A stretch of DNA of 64,000 bases from Strigamia acuminata (lineage: Eukaryota; Arthropoda; Chilopoda; Geophilomorpha; Linotaeniidae), in NCBI GenBank assembly GCA_949358305.1, contig OX442322.1:2604001-2668000 (forward strand), in the 5' to 3' direction. The translations under genes were made by a program, and so were the position numbers. The notes beneath the pieces were generated by a model. It saw nothing but the letters and a program-made list of their open reading frames with translations. It was not told the DNA's origin and ran no database searches. Positions 33,984 to 44,769 of the stretch are shown piece after piece; positions within the stretch are counted from its first letter, which is position 1; each line of letters begins with the position of its first letter.

Positions 33984-34187
33984 GAAACTACGTAAAATAA
34001 TCAGTATTTGTCCTAAAAAGGCGAAACTTTCCATTCAAATGTGCAAGTTATTCTAATTTTCTAATTATTATGTATTCGGCCGAATATTAGGTTGATATTC
34101 GGCCGAATACTTAATATTCGGTTTTTTGGCCGAATAGGTCGAATAACCGAATATAAACCGAATATTCGGTGCAACCCTATTTGACAT

Positions 34188-34635
34188 CAGCCTGGATGTA
34201 GGACCACTTCAACATGCATACCAGCAACGTAAACATGAAGCGTACGATGGAGAAGTCGACCACAGGTGAGAAAGTCTCTTCGTAAGAGTCGCCGTAGATT
34301 TGCAAAAAACCTTGTGCGACCAGTCTTGCTTTATATCGGGCTATCTCTTCCTTTTCATTCAGCTTGATCGTGTAGATCCACTTACATCCAATCACTTTCG
34401 TGTCGGGTGGCGGTGGAACTAGCTCCCACACGTCGCGTTCGTTCATCGTGTCGATTTCTTCAATCATCGCTTGATTCCATTCTTCCTTTTGTAGTAAGTT
34501 GGCAATCTGTTCAAAGCGCGTAGGGATATGAGCCTCGAGATGGTTAGCTTCAAAGTCAAGAATTAGTTCGTCTATATCCACGTCTGAATAGTCTGCTGTT
34601 GCATTCGATTCGGATGGCTTCTTCTTTCTCTTGTC
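34188..34635 (-). pseudogene. Element E linker and RT N-part
   Basis: Reads DKRKKPSESNAT, LILDFEANHLEAHIPTRF, EWNQAMIEEIDTMNERDVWEL, VIGCKWIYTIKLNE, RYKARLVAQGF and SPVVDFSIVRF up to ADVK at the MITE TSD. It is separated from the upstream frame by one in-frame TAG at 34636-34638, where F has Glu. The remainder of RT lies at 26156-24930. Confidence 0.85.
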
Positions 34636-35795
34636 CTAGAAAAGATGTTCAGGAACACGAAGATTGTGATCTTTGCAGTAACGTTTTACTTCTGGTATTG
34701 AACGCAATTTTGGTTTGTCGTATCCCTCGATGGTGTACTCAATATCTCTCTGTCCAGTTGGTCTTGCCTTTTCAGTCTTCTTCCAAACGAGCGCGGGTAT
34801 CGTTGCAACTGGATTTAAAGGTTCTTGTCCTGGTTGTAGTAAAAGATTTGGCACGTTGTGTTGCAACTTTTCTTCCGGCAGTCTGAATTTCAGTTTAACT
34901 GGGGGCAATTCTTCTTCCTCTCTCTTCTTAATTGGTTGCAGCGGAGGTAGCGGTGGTCTCACGTCCTCATCCGAGTAGTACTGGCGATCATTGTTGTCGT
35001 CCAGGTTGTCTCCCAGGTTGTCAATATATGTCGTATATTTCTCGGGTAGCCCCAGCACGCCTTCAACTCCGCGCCTGCTCTCAACAAATTTAACGTCATT
35101 GGTTTCGATCACTTTGGAAAATTCTGGCAACCAGATTCTGTATCCTTTCGTTATCCGGGAATAGCCGAGCATAATCCCATGCAGTCCTTTGTTGTCTATT
35201 TTGCCATCTCGAATTTTCTTCTGTACGAAACATAAACTCCCAAACTTCCTCAAGTGTCTTAGTGATGGTTTACGACCATAGTATAGCTCCATTGGTGTTT
35301 TGTCCGAATTTAGTTTGGCAATTCGATTTCTGAGATAGTTGAAAGTGAGGATTGCTTCACCCCAAAATCGATGCTCCAATTTTGCGTCGTAAACAAGGGC
35401 TCGCATCCCATTGGCCAACGTTTGGTTTAATCTTTCCGACACGCCATTTTGGGCAGGTGTGTACGCGTTGGTCCTCTCGTGAATGATGCCAAGTCCCTCG
35501 AGATATTCTCCAAACTTATTTGAACAAAATTCCATTCCATTGTCCGTCCAAATTGCTAAAACTGATTTTCCTAACAATCGTTCTATTCGTTTGACATGTT
35601 TTTGAAAAATGTCAAATACCTCGTCCTTTCTCTTCATGAGGTACACTGTTGAATAGCGGGAAAAATCGTCTGTAATGGTAAGGAAATACCTATTTCCTGA
35701 TAGTGTCGCTGTGTTAAAAGCTCCACATACATCCATGTGCAGAAGTTGTAACGGTTCCTTCGACCGAATTCCAGGCAGCGATTTGTGAGTCCAAT
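34636..35795 (-). pseudogene. Element E integrase and divergent MBD-like region
   Basis: The frame begins at the deletion junction with KSLPGIRSKEPLQLLHMDVCGAF (split here between HKSLPGIRSK and LLHMDVCGAF). It continues with FLTITDDFSRYSTVYLMKR, WTDNGMEF, AQNGVSERLNQT and FWGEAILTFNYLRNRI, then the C-terminal block GIMLGYSRITKGYRIWLPEF. A proline-rich linker follows, then the region 34785-34677: VWKKTEKARPTGQRDIEY and GYDKPKLRSIPEVKRYC, which resembles a shortened MBD-like block. D, D and E of the catalytic triad are present. Confidence 0.85.
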
Positions 35796-37337
35796 TACTG
35801 CATTTCGCTTGCTCATTTCTTGTACGCTTGAAAAGTAGATGTGTCCAAGTCGCTCATGCCACAACCTCGCTTCCTCTGGACTGGATGCTTTTTTAGTTGA
35901 CTTAGTTGGTTCCTCGTTTTGTTGTTCGCCAGTATTCACTTTGTTGTTTTGTTTCTGTCTCAATTTTTCAAAGTCAGGTTTCTGGTCACTCGTTTTAATG
36001 TAGTAAAGTCTGTCCTTTTTCACAGCTTCCATTAATTGTCTCCTCCACTGTGGATCATAAACCTTGACTATACCGCAGCCAATTGCGACCTTGCATCTCG
36101 CCTTGTCAATACACGGTCCCGACATTAGATTTCTTCTCAGATCCGGTGCGTAGTAAACTTTTGTTAAAGTTATTGGAATTGTTTCTTTCCCTACGACGCA
36201 CATCACGCAGACATCGCCGACGCCTTGGATTTGAATTAATGTCTTCTTATCTGCTTGGCTGATGGTTCCAGTGGTTTGTTTGAAATTGAAAAACTGATCC
36301 TTTTCTTTACAAAAATGTCCTGTTGCCCCGGTGTCGTATATCCAACAGTTGTTCGCTGTACTGCACTGCAGCATCTCTTCTTTGTCCCACTCTGTTAAAA
36401 ATCCGACATCCATCATATTCAGGTCCAATTCTTCAACGCTATTAGTGTTTAAGTTGCTATTCGATGGCAATTGCGTTGTGCAATCTCTCGCCCAATGGCC
36501 CGGTTGATTGCAGCGGAAACACGGCCCCCGTCCTGATGATCCGGTCGCATTTCCGCGAAAATTCACTGAATTTTTTCCGCCTCTGTAGTTTGATCGGCCA
36601 CCCTTTTGTCCGCCTCCGTATCCACGATTGTTCTGGCTATTGTTTCCCTGCTGTTGGAATTTCGGCGTGTTTCCAGCGCTCTTTGTGTTGGAATTACTTC
36701 CTCCAGTGCTGAAGGCATCTATTATCTGTTCCTGACCCGAATCCCGTCTCTGTTGTGCAAGTCTGCCTTCTTCTGCCACCAATTCGGCCTCGACCTTTTC
36801 CAATGTAAAGTTTATGTCCTCCCATCGGTAAATGGCTTGAACAATTGACTGGTACTCTTGCGGGAGATATCTTATGAGTTGAAACGCCTGATACAAGTCT
36901 TCCAACTTGTGTTTCACATCCGCAAGCTTCTTTGCAGCATTTCTGATTTTTGCAGCGAAGACACCAATTGTTTCTGTTGTCGGTTCGTACTTCAAACTGA
37001 AGAATTCATCCAATAACCGAATGATCTGTGCTCTGGAAACTGGTTCAAAGTTTGTTTTTAGCGTATTCCACGCTATCTTCGCGTCTTCGGTTCCACTGAG
37101 CAGTTCGTGGTACTGCTCCTCGATGGAATAATAAATTAGGCTGAATGCTCGTCCCTTCCGCAGTTTGTAGTCCGAGCGGTCGCGCCACGACGCGCCTGGT
37201 GCCAGTGCCTCCTCAGTTCCGTCAGTGAAGCCCCAACATCCGTGGTGCATGAGGAGAATCTTGATTTGCTGCTTCCAGCTATCATAATTCAGTCTATTCA
37301 GTAGCGTGATTTTCCGCTCTAATTTGTCTGTGTCCAT
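35796..37337 (-). pseudogene. Element E Gag and protease
   Basis: The ATG at 37337 opens MDTDKLERKITLLN. Gag continues with YHELLSGTEDAK, LIRYLPQEYQSIV and a Gly/Asn/Gln-rich tail, then zinc knuckle C273, C276, H281, C286. Protease YDTGATGHFC has Asp335. YYAPDLRRNLMSG and pre-integrase LWHERLGHIYFSSVQEMSKR follow. The frame breaks at about 35796: about 65 bases present in F, which encode the integrase CX2C zinc ligands (CDVC), are deleted, and the frame shifts. Confidence 0.88.
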
Positions 37338-38076
37338 GGTTGTTTAGTCGCTTATTTGTGTTGACTAACACTGTGCACAAAGAATGCCTCAAAAACACTT
37401 TCTCTACTGAATACTCGCAACTGAGTGCAGTGTTGCGAGATTAGTTCGCTCTTAGTTTAAGTTAGTATAAATCCTCACACAACACTAAGCTAATAATTGT
37501 ATTCAAAATATAATCGAAACAAATAAAATGTTCTATTCTTCCAAATGTTGTATTGTTCGTTTCGCCTCGTTTGAATGTCATTTCCGCGTTGATAAACTCG
37601 TTCATAAAATCAGGTCTCGTCTCGTTACAAGAAGCCGCTTGTTTTCCGTCGTTTTTGTGTTTGTTTTCTTCTCTCTCGTTCACACTTCACGTGTGGTTGG
37701 CAAGAATGAATGTCCTCGTGTAACACTCGAAGAAACGTTTATCGTTCGTAAATCTCGACACGTCGCCGATACGTGCTTCGCCTCGTAGCACGGAAAAACG
37801 TCCAAAATCCAAAGTTTGGAAAAGAAAAACGAATAATTAATGGGTTTAATATCTTTCAAACCCCAAATAGTGTTCCTGTGTTGTTTAGTGACTCTCTGCT
37901 GCTTAAAAATCCATGGAATTCCGGCATAAACACTTGTTGTCATCCTCTCTTCTGGGCGCCGCCATTTTGAATAAATTAGAGGTAATTTCTTTCTTCACCT
38001 CTAATTGGTTCCAACCTGTTGAAAATGACTTCTAATGGTTTTCCAGGGTTTTCCCACGTTGTTTGGCCCATAACCT
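37338..38076 (-). other. Element E leader and PBS
   Basis: The PBS is at 38075-38061 (minus GGTTATGGGCC), one base inside the 5' LTR. It matches the anticodon-loop half of initiator tRNA-Met. The rest is a leader of about 720 bases without a recognisable ORF. Confidence 0.7.
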
Positions 38077-38410
38077 TGTTGATTTATAGTGGAAATCATC
38101 AGCAAATGTCTTGTTTTGCAGTGGTGTGGAAAACCCAAATTGGAGAAAAGAAGAGTCAGGTGTTCTTAGGTGAAAAACCAAACATAGAGTGAGTTTAATC
38201 TATCTAATCACGTGATCCAAAGGTATACAAGTGCCACCTATAGGCGCAATATAGAAGTTATACATATCAAAAGTAAACACTACAAATGCTCGTAACGCAA
38301 AGTATAAATACAAATGATATATGTACAGAAAGAACGATGGTAAGCATGATTGCTTGATAATACGATATAATAATATATACAATGCCTTTAGTAAATATTA
38401 TAACCCAACA
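38077..38410 (-). repeat. Element E 5' LTR
   Basis: 334 bp, no difference from 24578-24911 seen, followed by TSD GTAAC. Confidence 0.92.
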
Positions 38411-38415
38411 GTAAC

Positions 38416-39397
38416 TGCGTTTATATATTCGGGACATCGGTCGTGATGCTGGTCTACGTAGACGATATTGTTTTATTCTACTCGACAGACAGCATCTTGG
38501 ATCAGATTATTCGGCTGATATCATCGAAATTTGAAATCGTCAACCTCGGGCCCATCTCCAGATTACTTGGTGTCGAATTCATAAAATGAGCGGGGAGGGT
38601 GTTCATCATTCAGCGGTCTTATATCGACAAAATCATCAAGAAGTTCGAGGTTGCTGCCGACAAAATGATTAAGGTCCCCGTTACACCTGGAACCACACTA
38701 AAGAAGGGATCCACCAAAAATCTCTCCGACTTCCCATATCAGTCATTAATCGGATCCCTTCTATTCCTTGCCTCTCGAACTCGTCCGGACATTCTCTATT
38801 CAGTCATCGCGTTATCTCAGTATAACAATTGTTACAACAAGACCCATATTCGCGCACTTCTCCAAGTTCTTCGATACGTCGCGAATACGTGCCGATTTGG
38901 CGATTGAATTGTCCGGATGTACGACAAGCCAATTATGGGCATTCACCGACGCTTCTTGGGCCTCCGACACCGAAACATCACTTACCTTCGGGGGATTCAT
39001 CACGTACATCGGCAGCGTCCCCATCGGCTGGTCGTGTAAAAAACTGTCTTCGGTTGCGTGCTCGACGATGGAAGCGGAGTTCATCGCCCTCGTCGAGTGC
39101 GTAAAAGAACTCTACTGACTCGACTACATATTCGCTCAACTCCCGTTCTTGAACCGCATTTCTCGTCCCATCGTTTACTCGAATGCGCTTGCGTCCATAC
39201 AGTTCACTTCGAACGATGTAGAAAATGCGAAGACGAAACACATACGTGTAAAGTATCACTGGTTACGGGAGTGGTATGTGGCAAAAGTATTCGAATTACG
39301 GAAAATCACGGGTGATGATAACGTAGCGGACATTTTTACAAAATGGCTACCATCTGATCGATTTTGGAAGCTCACTTCGGGAATCTTCTGCCAGTAA
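38416..39397 (+). pseudogene. Element B RT C-part and RNase H
   Basis: Resumes inside the CNCVYIFG motif, then VMLVYVDDIVLFY with the catalytic YVDD. A TGA occurs at about 38587 (after VEFIK). The frame from 38599 has KFEVAADKMIKVPVTPG and SRTRPDILYSVIALSQ. A frameshift near 38890 is followed by AFTDASWASDTE and STMEAEFIALVE. A TGA replaces Trp near 39116. The final frame has IVYSNALASIQF (catalytic Asp changed to Asn) and NVADIFTKWLP, ending at 39397. Clearly inactive. Confidence 0.88.
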
Positions 39398-39633
39398 CCG
39401 ACTATGACATCTTCATTTTCCATCGTATTTTCGGACATTCTTTAGTTATTTTACCCGAATTCGAGGTTTTATCGTGTAGTTAGATTGGGAATTCCGAGCT
39501 TAGTCAAGTGATGTAAACAAAAGTACCCGACATGATAACTCGAAATTTTATGATTTTTCTTTCTTATCAGACACCGTAAACCCTGTGTTCTGTTTTAGTT
39601 ATTTACAGATCAATTGTGAATCTATATTAGATC

Positions 39634-39642
39634 ATGGGGGGA
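39634..39642 (+). promoter_or_regulatory. Element B polypurine tract
   Basis: ATGGGGGGA lies two bases before the inferred 3' LTR start at 39645. Confidence 0.7.
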
Positions 39643-39644
39643 TT

Positions 39645-40203
39645 TGTTGATGTATAAAACATCATATGATCTAGTATGGATCCCATTATATGAAAGTATT
39701 AATGTTATTTCGATCATTCATTGCCTTACGATGTATTTTACCATTTAGCAGTGTTTAGTTCAGTTAATCACGTTGTGATATCATGTTTTCGCTAATTCCG
39801 TGTTCGTTGCACGATACTGTATCTGTTGGCATTGAGTACAATGCTGGCTATATCGTTCTTTACTTTATTAATGTTCAATTCTGCCACTAGTTGGCGTATC
39901 GTTATTGTATTTTCCCAAGATGGCGGTGACCATTGGTTTTTGCTCTCGCCTCTTGTCATTTTCCAGCAAATGGTTTCCAAAATGTTAAGTATGATTAAAT
40001 TTATTGTTTTATATTTTTATTTATCGTATTATCACTGTATTCACGGCGTATAAGCGCTCCAGCGCGGCCGTTCATCGTTTTCTACACCGCCTACAACGTC
40101 GCGAGTGCGTATGAGTCGTACGCTGCCATTTTGCGGTTGAAAACATTGCTTTTCTTCGTTGAAACACGACAATTCGTGTTATTTATTTCATTCCTCTGCT
40201 ACA
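39645..40203 (+). repeat. Element B 3' LTR (559 bp)
   Basis: TGTTGATG...CTGCTACA. It shares with D the promoter block TATAAGCGCTCCAGCGCGGCCG (about 40050) and the end CTCTGCTACA. It abuts gag of element H at 40204. Confidence 0.85.
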
Positions 40204-40703
40204 ATATCGAACGCCCTCGGAATGCTGTGGTACGCTTTCGGCAGTGTCTGTATTATCATTGTCCCGACCTCGTGCTCCGAAATTTCGCCTCCGACCGCTC
40301 GCAACTGGTTTACCGTCGACTCCACGCGCTGTAGAAACTTTGTGGCCGTCTCCGCTTTCTCCCATCTCATTTTGGTCAGCTCTCGGCGCAAAATCGTTTG
40401 TCTTTGGCGCGCTCGCCCTCGATGGACTTCTTCTAGTTTCTCCCAGCATTCGCAACCCGTGTCTTTGTTAATGACATAGACGGTCTGGGCAGGTGATAAT
40501 GACTGGACGATCGCGTTCATTGCCTTTTTGTCCTTTCCTCGCCATGCGTTACGTACTGCTGCCGTCGTTCCGTTTCCCGGTGGCTCGTCCACAATCACCG
40601 TCCACCATTCGGATTTTCGCAGAAAAACACGCATTTTAAACGCCCATGTGGCGTAATTATCGTCCTCCAACTTTTCGATCCTCATCGCATCTCTTTCCGC
40701 CAT
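40204..40703 (-). pseudogene. Element H Gag, truncated
   Basis: The ATG at 40703 opens a copia Gag: MRIEKLEDDNYATWAFKMR, EPPGNGTTAAVRNAW, CWEKLEEVHRGRARQRQT, LTKMRWEKAETATKFLQRV. It is cut after about 166 residues by the end of the B 3' LTR. No downstream part of H was found elsewhere in the window. Confidence 0.85.
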
Positions 40704-40840
40704 TTTCGAAGGTTGATTGGCGAGCTACCACGCGTTGGATTTTAGGCCTAACGTCTCGTGGTCCGGTCAGTGGTCACTCTTTCGTCAAAACGCCCGGAAA
40801 AGTGTTTTTTACGAATCAAAAACTCATGCAGTTGAGGATG

Positions 40841-40856
40841 CTGTGGCCCATAACCC
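40841..40856 (-). promoter_or_regulatory. Element H primer-binding site
   Basis: The minus strand GGGTTATGGGCCACAG lies two bases inside the LTR and matches the anticodon-loop half of initiator tRNA-Met. Confidence 0.75.
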
Positions 40857-40858
40857 TT

Positions 40859-41044
40859 TGTTGGAATTGATTGAGAGGAGATGGCATCGATTGTTGCTGA
40901 TATACTTTGTTTTTCCATCGCACGTTATTGCAACGATCTACACGTCCCCACAACGTTACCGGAAGTCACGTGACAACGTGATTGATTCGTGAGATTACAC
41001 CCAACTCCCCCTGGTGGTGGGAGACCCTCATTCGGGATTTAACA
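40859..41044 (-). repeat. Element H 5' LTR (186 bp)
   Basis: TGTTAAAT...TTCCAACA on the minus strand, adjacent to the PBS. Its partner is not in the window. It borders copia I at 41045. Confidence 0.7.
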
Positions 41045-41062
41045 ATACAATTGGCCAGGTGA

Positions 41063-41812
41063 CACAAAATACCAACAAAACGTATTGAGCAATTACAAAG
41101 TAAGGGTCCAACTTATAAAAGTGTTTTGAAACAACCTCCACCAATTGTACAAAGTTTTTTGGTTTCCATCAACACGTGGCATAAACGTTTTGCACACATG
41201 CACGTACAGGGGCTGGCCACGTTATTGAAAAGTCAGGATACAACAGGGTTAGACTTTACTGTGAATTTGAATAACTTTACTTGTGATTCCTGTAGAATAG
41301 CAAAGTCAACTCGTTTCAACTACAAAATAAGAGATGATCGTGAAAGAGGGGAACCACTTGAGTTGCTGCATTTAGATGTTTGGGGCCCTAGTGGCACGAC
41401 ATCATTGGGAGGTGCGCGTTATTTATTGTGCATAGTTGATGATGCTACACGTTTTTCTTGGGTGTTTCCATTAAAAACAAAAGATGAGGTTTTTCCAGTG
41501 TTTAAAACATTTTTAGCACAAATTGAGCAAAGTTCAAATAGGAAAGTCCACGAAATAAGAACAGATAGGGATGGAGAATTTTGTGTAAATGCATTTAATG
41601 ATTTTCTGCAACAAAATGGAATTGGTGCACAAAGAACAAATCCGTATTCTGCCCAAATGAACAGCGTCGCTGAACGACTAAACCGTTCAATTTTGAACAA
41701 TGTGCGTGCCATTATTGAAGATACAAATTTGCCGTGGATTTTGTCGGCAGAATTGGCTGTCAGTTACATCTATTTAAAGAACAGATACCCACATTTATTT
41801 GCGAAGGGATAA
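41063..41812 (+). pseudogene. Element I pre-integrase and integrase core
   Basis: Reads INTWHKRFAHMHVQGL, CDSCRIAKSTR, LLHLDVWGP (first Asp), LCIVDDATRFSWVFPLKTK, IRTDRDGEF (second Asp) and NSVAERLNRS (Glu). It stops at a TAA at 41810-41812 after YPHLFAKG, with the same frame resuming 30 bases later. Confidence 0.85.
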
Positions 41813-41842
41813 ATTCCTTTCATTAAATTCAGACAGAAGAGT

Positions 41843-43133
41843 ATGGCAGTGAAGCATCTGCGTGCAATTGGTTTTTTATGTTTTGTACATATCCCTAAAC
41901 CTAAAAGAGATTGGAAACTTGACTCAAGAGCGTGGAAAGGCATACTTGTTGGGTATGCATTTACTACAAGGGGCTACCGGGTTTGGAATCCCATTACAAA
42001 CGAGGTGATTGAAACTAAACATTTAGTAATTGATGAGTCCAAAAACTGGAAGTCCTTTAATACAGTGGACACCAATGTTCAACAACCGGAACAAGAGACA
42101 AACGGTTACGATTCGGATGAGAGTGGGACATATCAACAAGAATTCAAAGAAACTGTCCCAACTACAACACCTCCAGGTTTTCCACCTGTAAAGCATAAAG
42201 CACCAGTACTCCTTGCTCAGGTTCCTCCTCAAGCAGAACCTGTGGCAAAGGTTCCAATCCCTACACAACCTGTGCAGGGTGGTGCAAAGGTGAAAAAGCC
42301 TCGAATTGCAACACAAACTAGTGATGGAGATGGATGGGAAAGGGAACAAGTAACCAGGCAAGGGGGTGTTACTGCAGAGAGAATTGATGTGCTTTATTAT
42401 GCACCAGATGGTACGGGACCTTTAAAAACAAAGAAGGATATCAAAACTTTCTGCAGAGCAAATAGGATTTTCTACAATGCTTTGAAATTTGATTTTACCC
42501 CCGCGAAAAAGCCCATTAATACAATTGAACAATCTTCTGATGAGGAAACAGAAGCAATGGAAACAGTTCTCACTGCAACAAAGCCCATTAGTGTTTATTG
42601 TGCAATTAGACAACCAAAAACCTACAAAGAGGCAACATCCTCACCTCAATCTAAAGAGTGGACAGGGGCGATGGAAAAGGAGATTGAGACATTGCAAAAA
42701 AGAGAAGTTTACACAGAAGTTCCACGACCAAAGGCCAAGGTCTTGGGTCATAAATGGGTTTACAAATTGAAGACAGATGAGGATGGGAATGTTGCGAGAA
42801 TCGTGACCCAAGGTTTCAGACAGAAACAGGGTGTTGATTACACAGAGTTATTTTCGCCCGTTGTCAACTTTACATTACTTCGGTTATTTTTCTGTTTGTT
42901 GGTGATTCTGCGTTTATTTGGACGTAAAATGTGCGTACCTTTATGGTAAATTGGACTGCCCGATTCACATGGAAATTCCGCAAGAATTCAAAACGCCAGG
43001 AACAGATAATGTTTGGTACTTAACAAAAGCATTGTACGGATTGCATCAATCTCATAGAATGTGGTTTGAGGAGTTAAATACCACTCTACTGGGTTTGGGT
43101 TTCACTAAAGTCATTGGATGCAATTGTGTATAC
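41843..43133 (+). pseudogene. Element I integrase C-part, MBD-like module, RT N-part
   Basis: Reads VKHLRAIGFLCFVHIPKPKR, then WKGILVGYAFTTRGYRVWNP. A Pro/Lys-rich linker follows, then the MBD-like block 42332-42454: GWEREQVTRQGG, DVLYYAPDGTGP and KTKKDIKTFC. RT starts with SKEWTGAMEKEIETLQKREV, LGHKWVYKLKTD and QGFRQKQGVDYTELF. A short deletion lies before the QGF motif. A frameshift near 42908 leads to DVKCAYLYGKLDCP, GLHQSHRMWFEEL and CNCVY, where element J begins. Confidence 0.85.
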
Positions 43134-43985
43134 TGTGGCAAGGTCGTTTTTGTGGTCGATGGAATTTAATGTGGGAATAAAACAAACTCATTTAAAAGTC
43201 AAAATGTTTATTAAGTAAACACAAATAAAAAAAATATAAAAGTAAAAAGTTATTCATTTGTCCTCTGTAGGACTGGTTCACACCAATTCTAATCTGCACA
43301 ATTGATTTTGTGTAATACAAGACACAAATCAAGCTAAACTAAATATAATAACACACAGCTAACATTTCAATTAGACTATCCATGTATAAATTCACAAAGA
43401 AAGAAAGTAATGGAATCTGACAAAAATCAAAATGGTACTCACACTTTAAGTTGATCAAAAGGCATTACACAAACACACAAGTTCACTAAAAAGTTAGTAG
43501 TTCTTGCATACTTCAAGTGGTCAAATCTAGTAGAGGAAAGTCTATCACTTGGAGGCCAATTCTCCTTGAAGTAGAAACTGCTTTTCCCTCTGTGTTCTGC
43601 TTGGATCAAAAGTTCTCCAACTGCCCTAACTCTGCTTGTCCTTTGTGGTGAGAAAACACATTTTGTTGGGACATCTCTAGGTGTTGTGCTCTGCTTGACT
43701 GCTGGTGTACAACTGAGTTTTCACTGCTTTTTCACAGGTGTTGAAATTGTGAGTTCAAACCCCTGCTAATCCTTGCAGTGTCAGCCCAGATGCCCAAATG
43801 CATGTATATTCGAGAGCAGATGATGGACTTGGCTCCTCCCTCTAATTGCCCAGTTCCCAGATTTGTGACTCATCACTACACCTGTTAGTAGGTATGTGAG
43901 CGTTTAAGTTGAAGTCATCCAATCAACTGCATCCTTTGTTTTGCCCTGCAGCGATGCACCTGTCATCATGATTTGTTATTTGACA
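43134..43985 (-). repeat. Element J 3' LTR
   Basis: TGTCAAATAAC...CTTGCCACA on the minus strand, colinear with 58535-59386. AATAAA occurs on the minus strand near 43210. Confidence 0.88.
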
Positions 43986-44769
43986 TCTCCCCTGTCGAGA
44001 TTCACTAAGTTCCTTGTGACATCGAGACATAACACATTCCAGTCCCTTGGAATCTGATTTTACACTAAAATCGCATCACTACAAAAATTATTCATCTGCC
44101 TTAATTGATCTACAAAAAAAAAAACATACCATGTGCCATTAATTCTATACACTAATATACCAAAACAAAATTCAAAATTGACATTCACGTGACATCTGAA
44201 GCAACAATAGTCATATGTCAGTAATTATACACACAATGTAATTCAAATTCCGAAACATTCTCGGCAATTACTAAAAGCAGGATACACAAAAAAAATGTTC
44301 AATAAAAATTCTTCATGTATTGCCAGTTCCATGTAATAAAATTTAATCACAAAATTTTCACAATAAAAAAAAAAAAAGGATTTTCAAAGAGGAAAAAAAA
44401 AATCGAGAAAGATGAGAAAAAGATACAACATGCAAAAAAAAATATCCCAATATATTCAATTATCAAATTTTACACACAAAAAGGGGTCACTCAGTCTGAA
44501 TAAGTCTTTCCTGTTAATCTCCTCATTAATCCCCCTATTGTCTTGACTCATGGAATGCAAGGTGGATCTGTATCCATGTCATCCATGTCATCTGTATCCA
44601 TGTCATAAATAAAATGACACTGATTGGCAAAACCCAATCTACTGAGATTAGCAAAAACCAATCCGAATAAAAAAAAACTAAAACTCAACTTCCTGTTCGC
44701 ATTGTAATCCGAAATTTTTACCATCACTCCAAACACAATCTAACCTGTCTCTATCGCAACACGACAACA
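43986..44769. other. J 3' untranslated region and upstream region of the antisense ORF
   Basis: AT-rich with A runs. A short tandem ATCCATGTC (about four copies) lies at 44571-44605. CCAAT-like strings occur at about 44660. No gene recognised. Confidence 0.5.

Larger units (their letters stand above)
26165..34179. mobile_element. hAT-type MITE (about 563 bp without D) carrying element D
   Basis: Perfect 19-bp terminal inverted repeats, TAGGGTTGCACCGAATATT, lie at 26165-26183 and 34161-34179. A perfect 8-bp TSD TTTGACAT lies at 26157-26164 and 34180-34187. Many subterminal CCGAATATTCGG-type palindromes are present at both ends. Between 26270 and 26430 there are degenerate TTTTAAATGTAAAAACG repeats. 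No transposase motif was seen, so it is non-autonomous. The 8-bp TSD points to the hAT superfamily. It interrupts the RT of E after ADVK. Confidence 0.88.
24578..38410 (-). mobile_element. Element E: copia element inserted in B, host of a hAT MITE
   Basis: LTRs are 24578-24911 and 38077-38410, 334 bp each, and I see no differences between them. A perfect TSD GTAAC lies at 24573-24577 and 38411-38415. PBS 38061-38075, gag-protease, integrase, RT and RNase H follow in order on the minus strand. The RT is split by the MITE (26165-34179), which holds element D. A PPT (GAGGGGGCCGAT) abuts the 3' LTR. Confidence 0.92.
6800..40203 (+). mobile_element. Element B: 5'-truncated copia element, host of C and E
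   Basis: B is colinear with the intact element D. Parts: leader 6800-7524, rearranged gag 7525-8025, protease-integrase-MBD region 8026-10524, [element C], RT start 24104-24577, [element E], RT end and RNase H 38411-39397, 3' LTR 39645-40203. The 5' LTR and PBS are missing. The 3' LTR ends inside the gag of element H. Several stops and frameshifts make it non-autonomous. Confidence 0.85.

Noticed and set aside
40183-40479. Plus-strand ORFs opposite the H Gag
   Set aside because: They overlap the well-supported copia Gag on the minus strand and cross the B LTR boundary.
44315-44503. Lysine-rich ORF in the J 3' region
   Set aside because: It is a by-product of A-rich low-complexity DNA.
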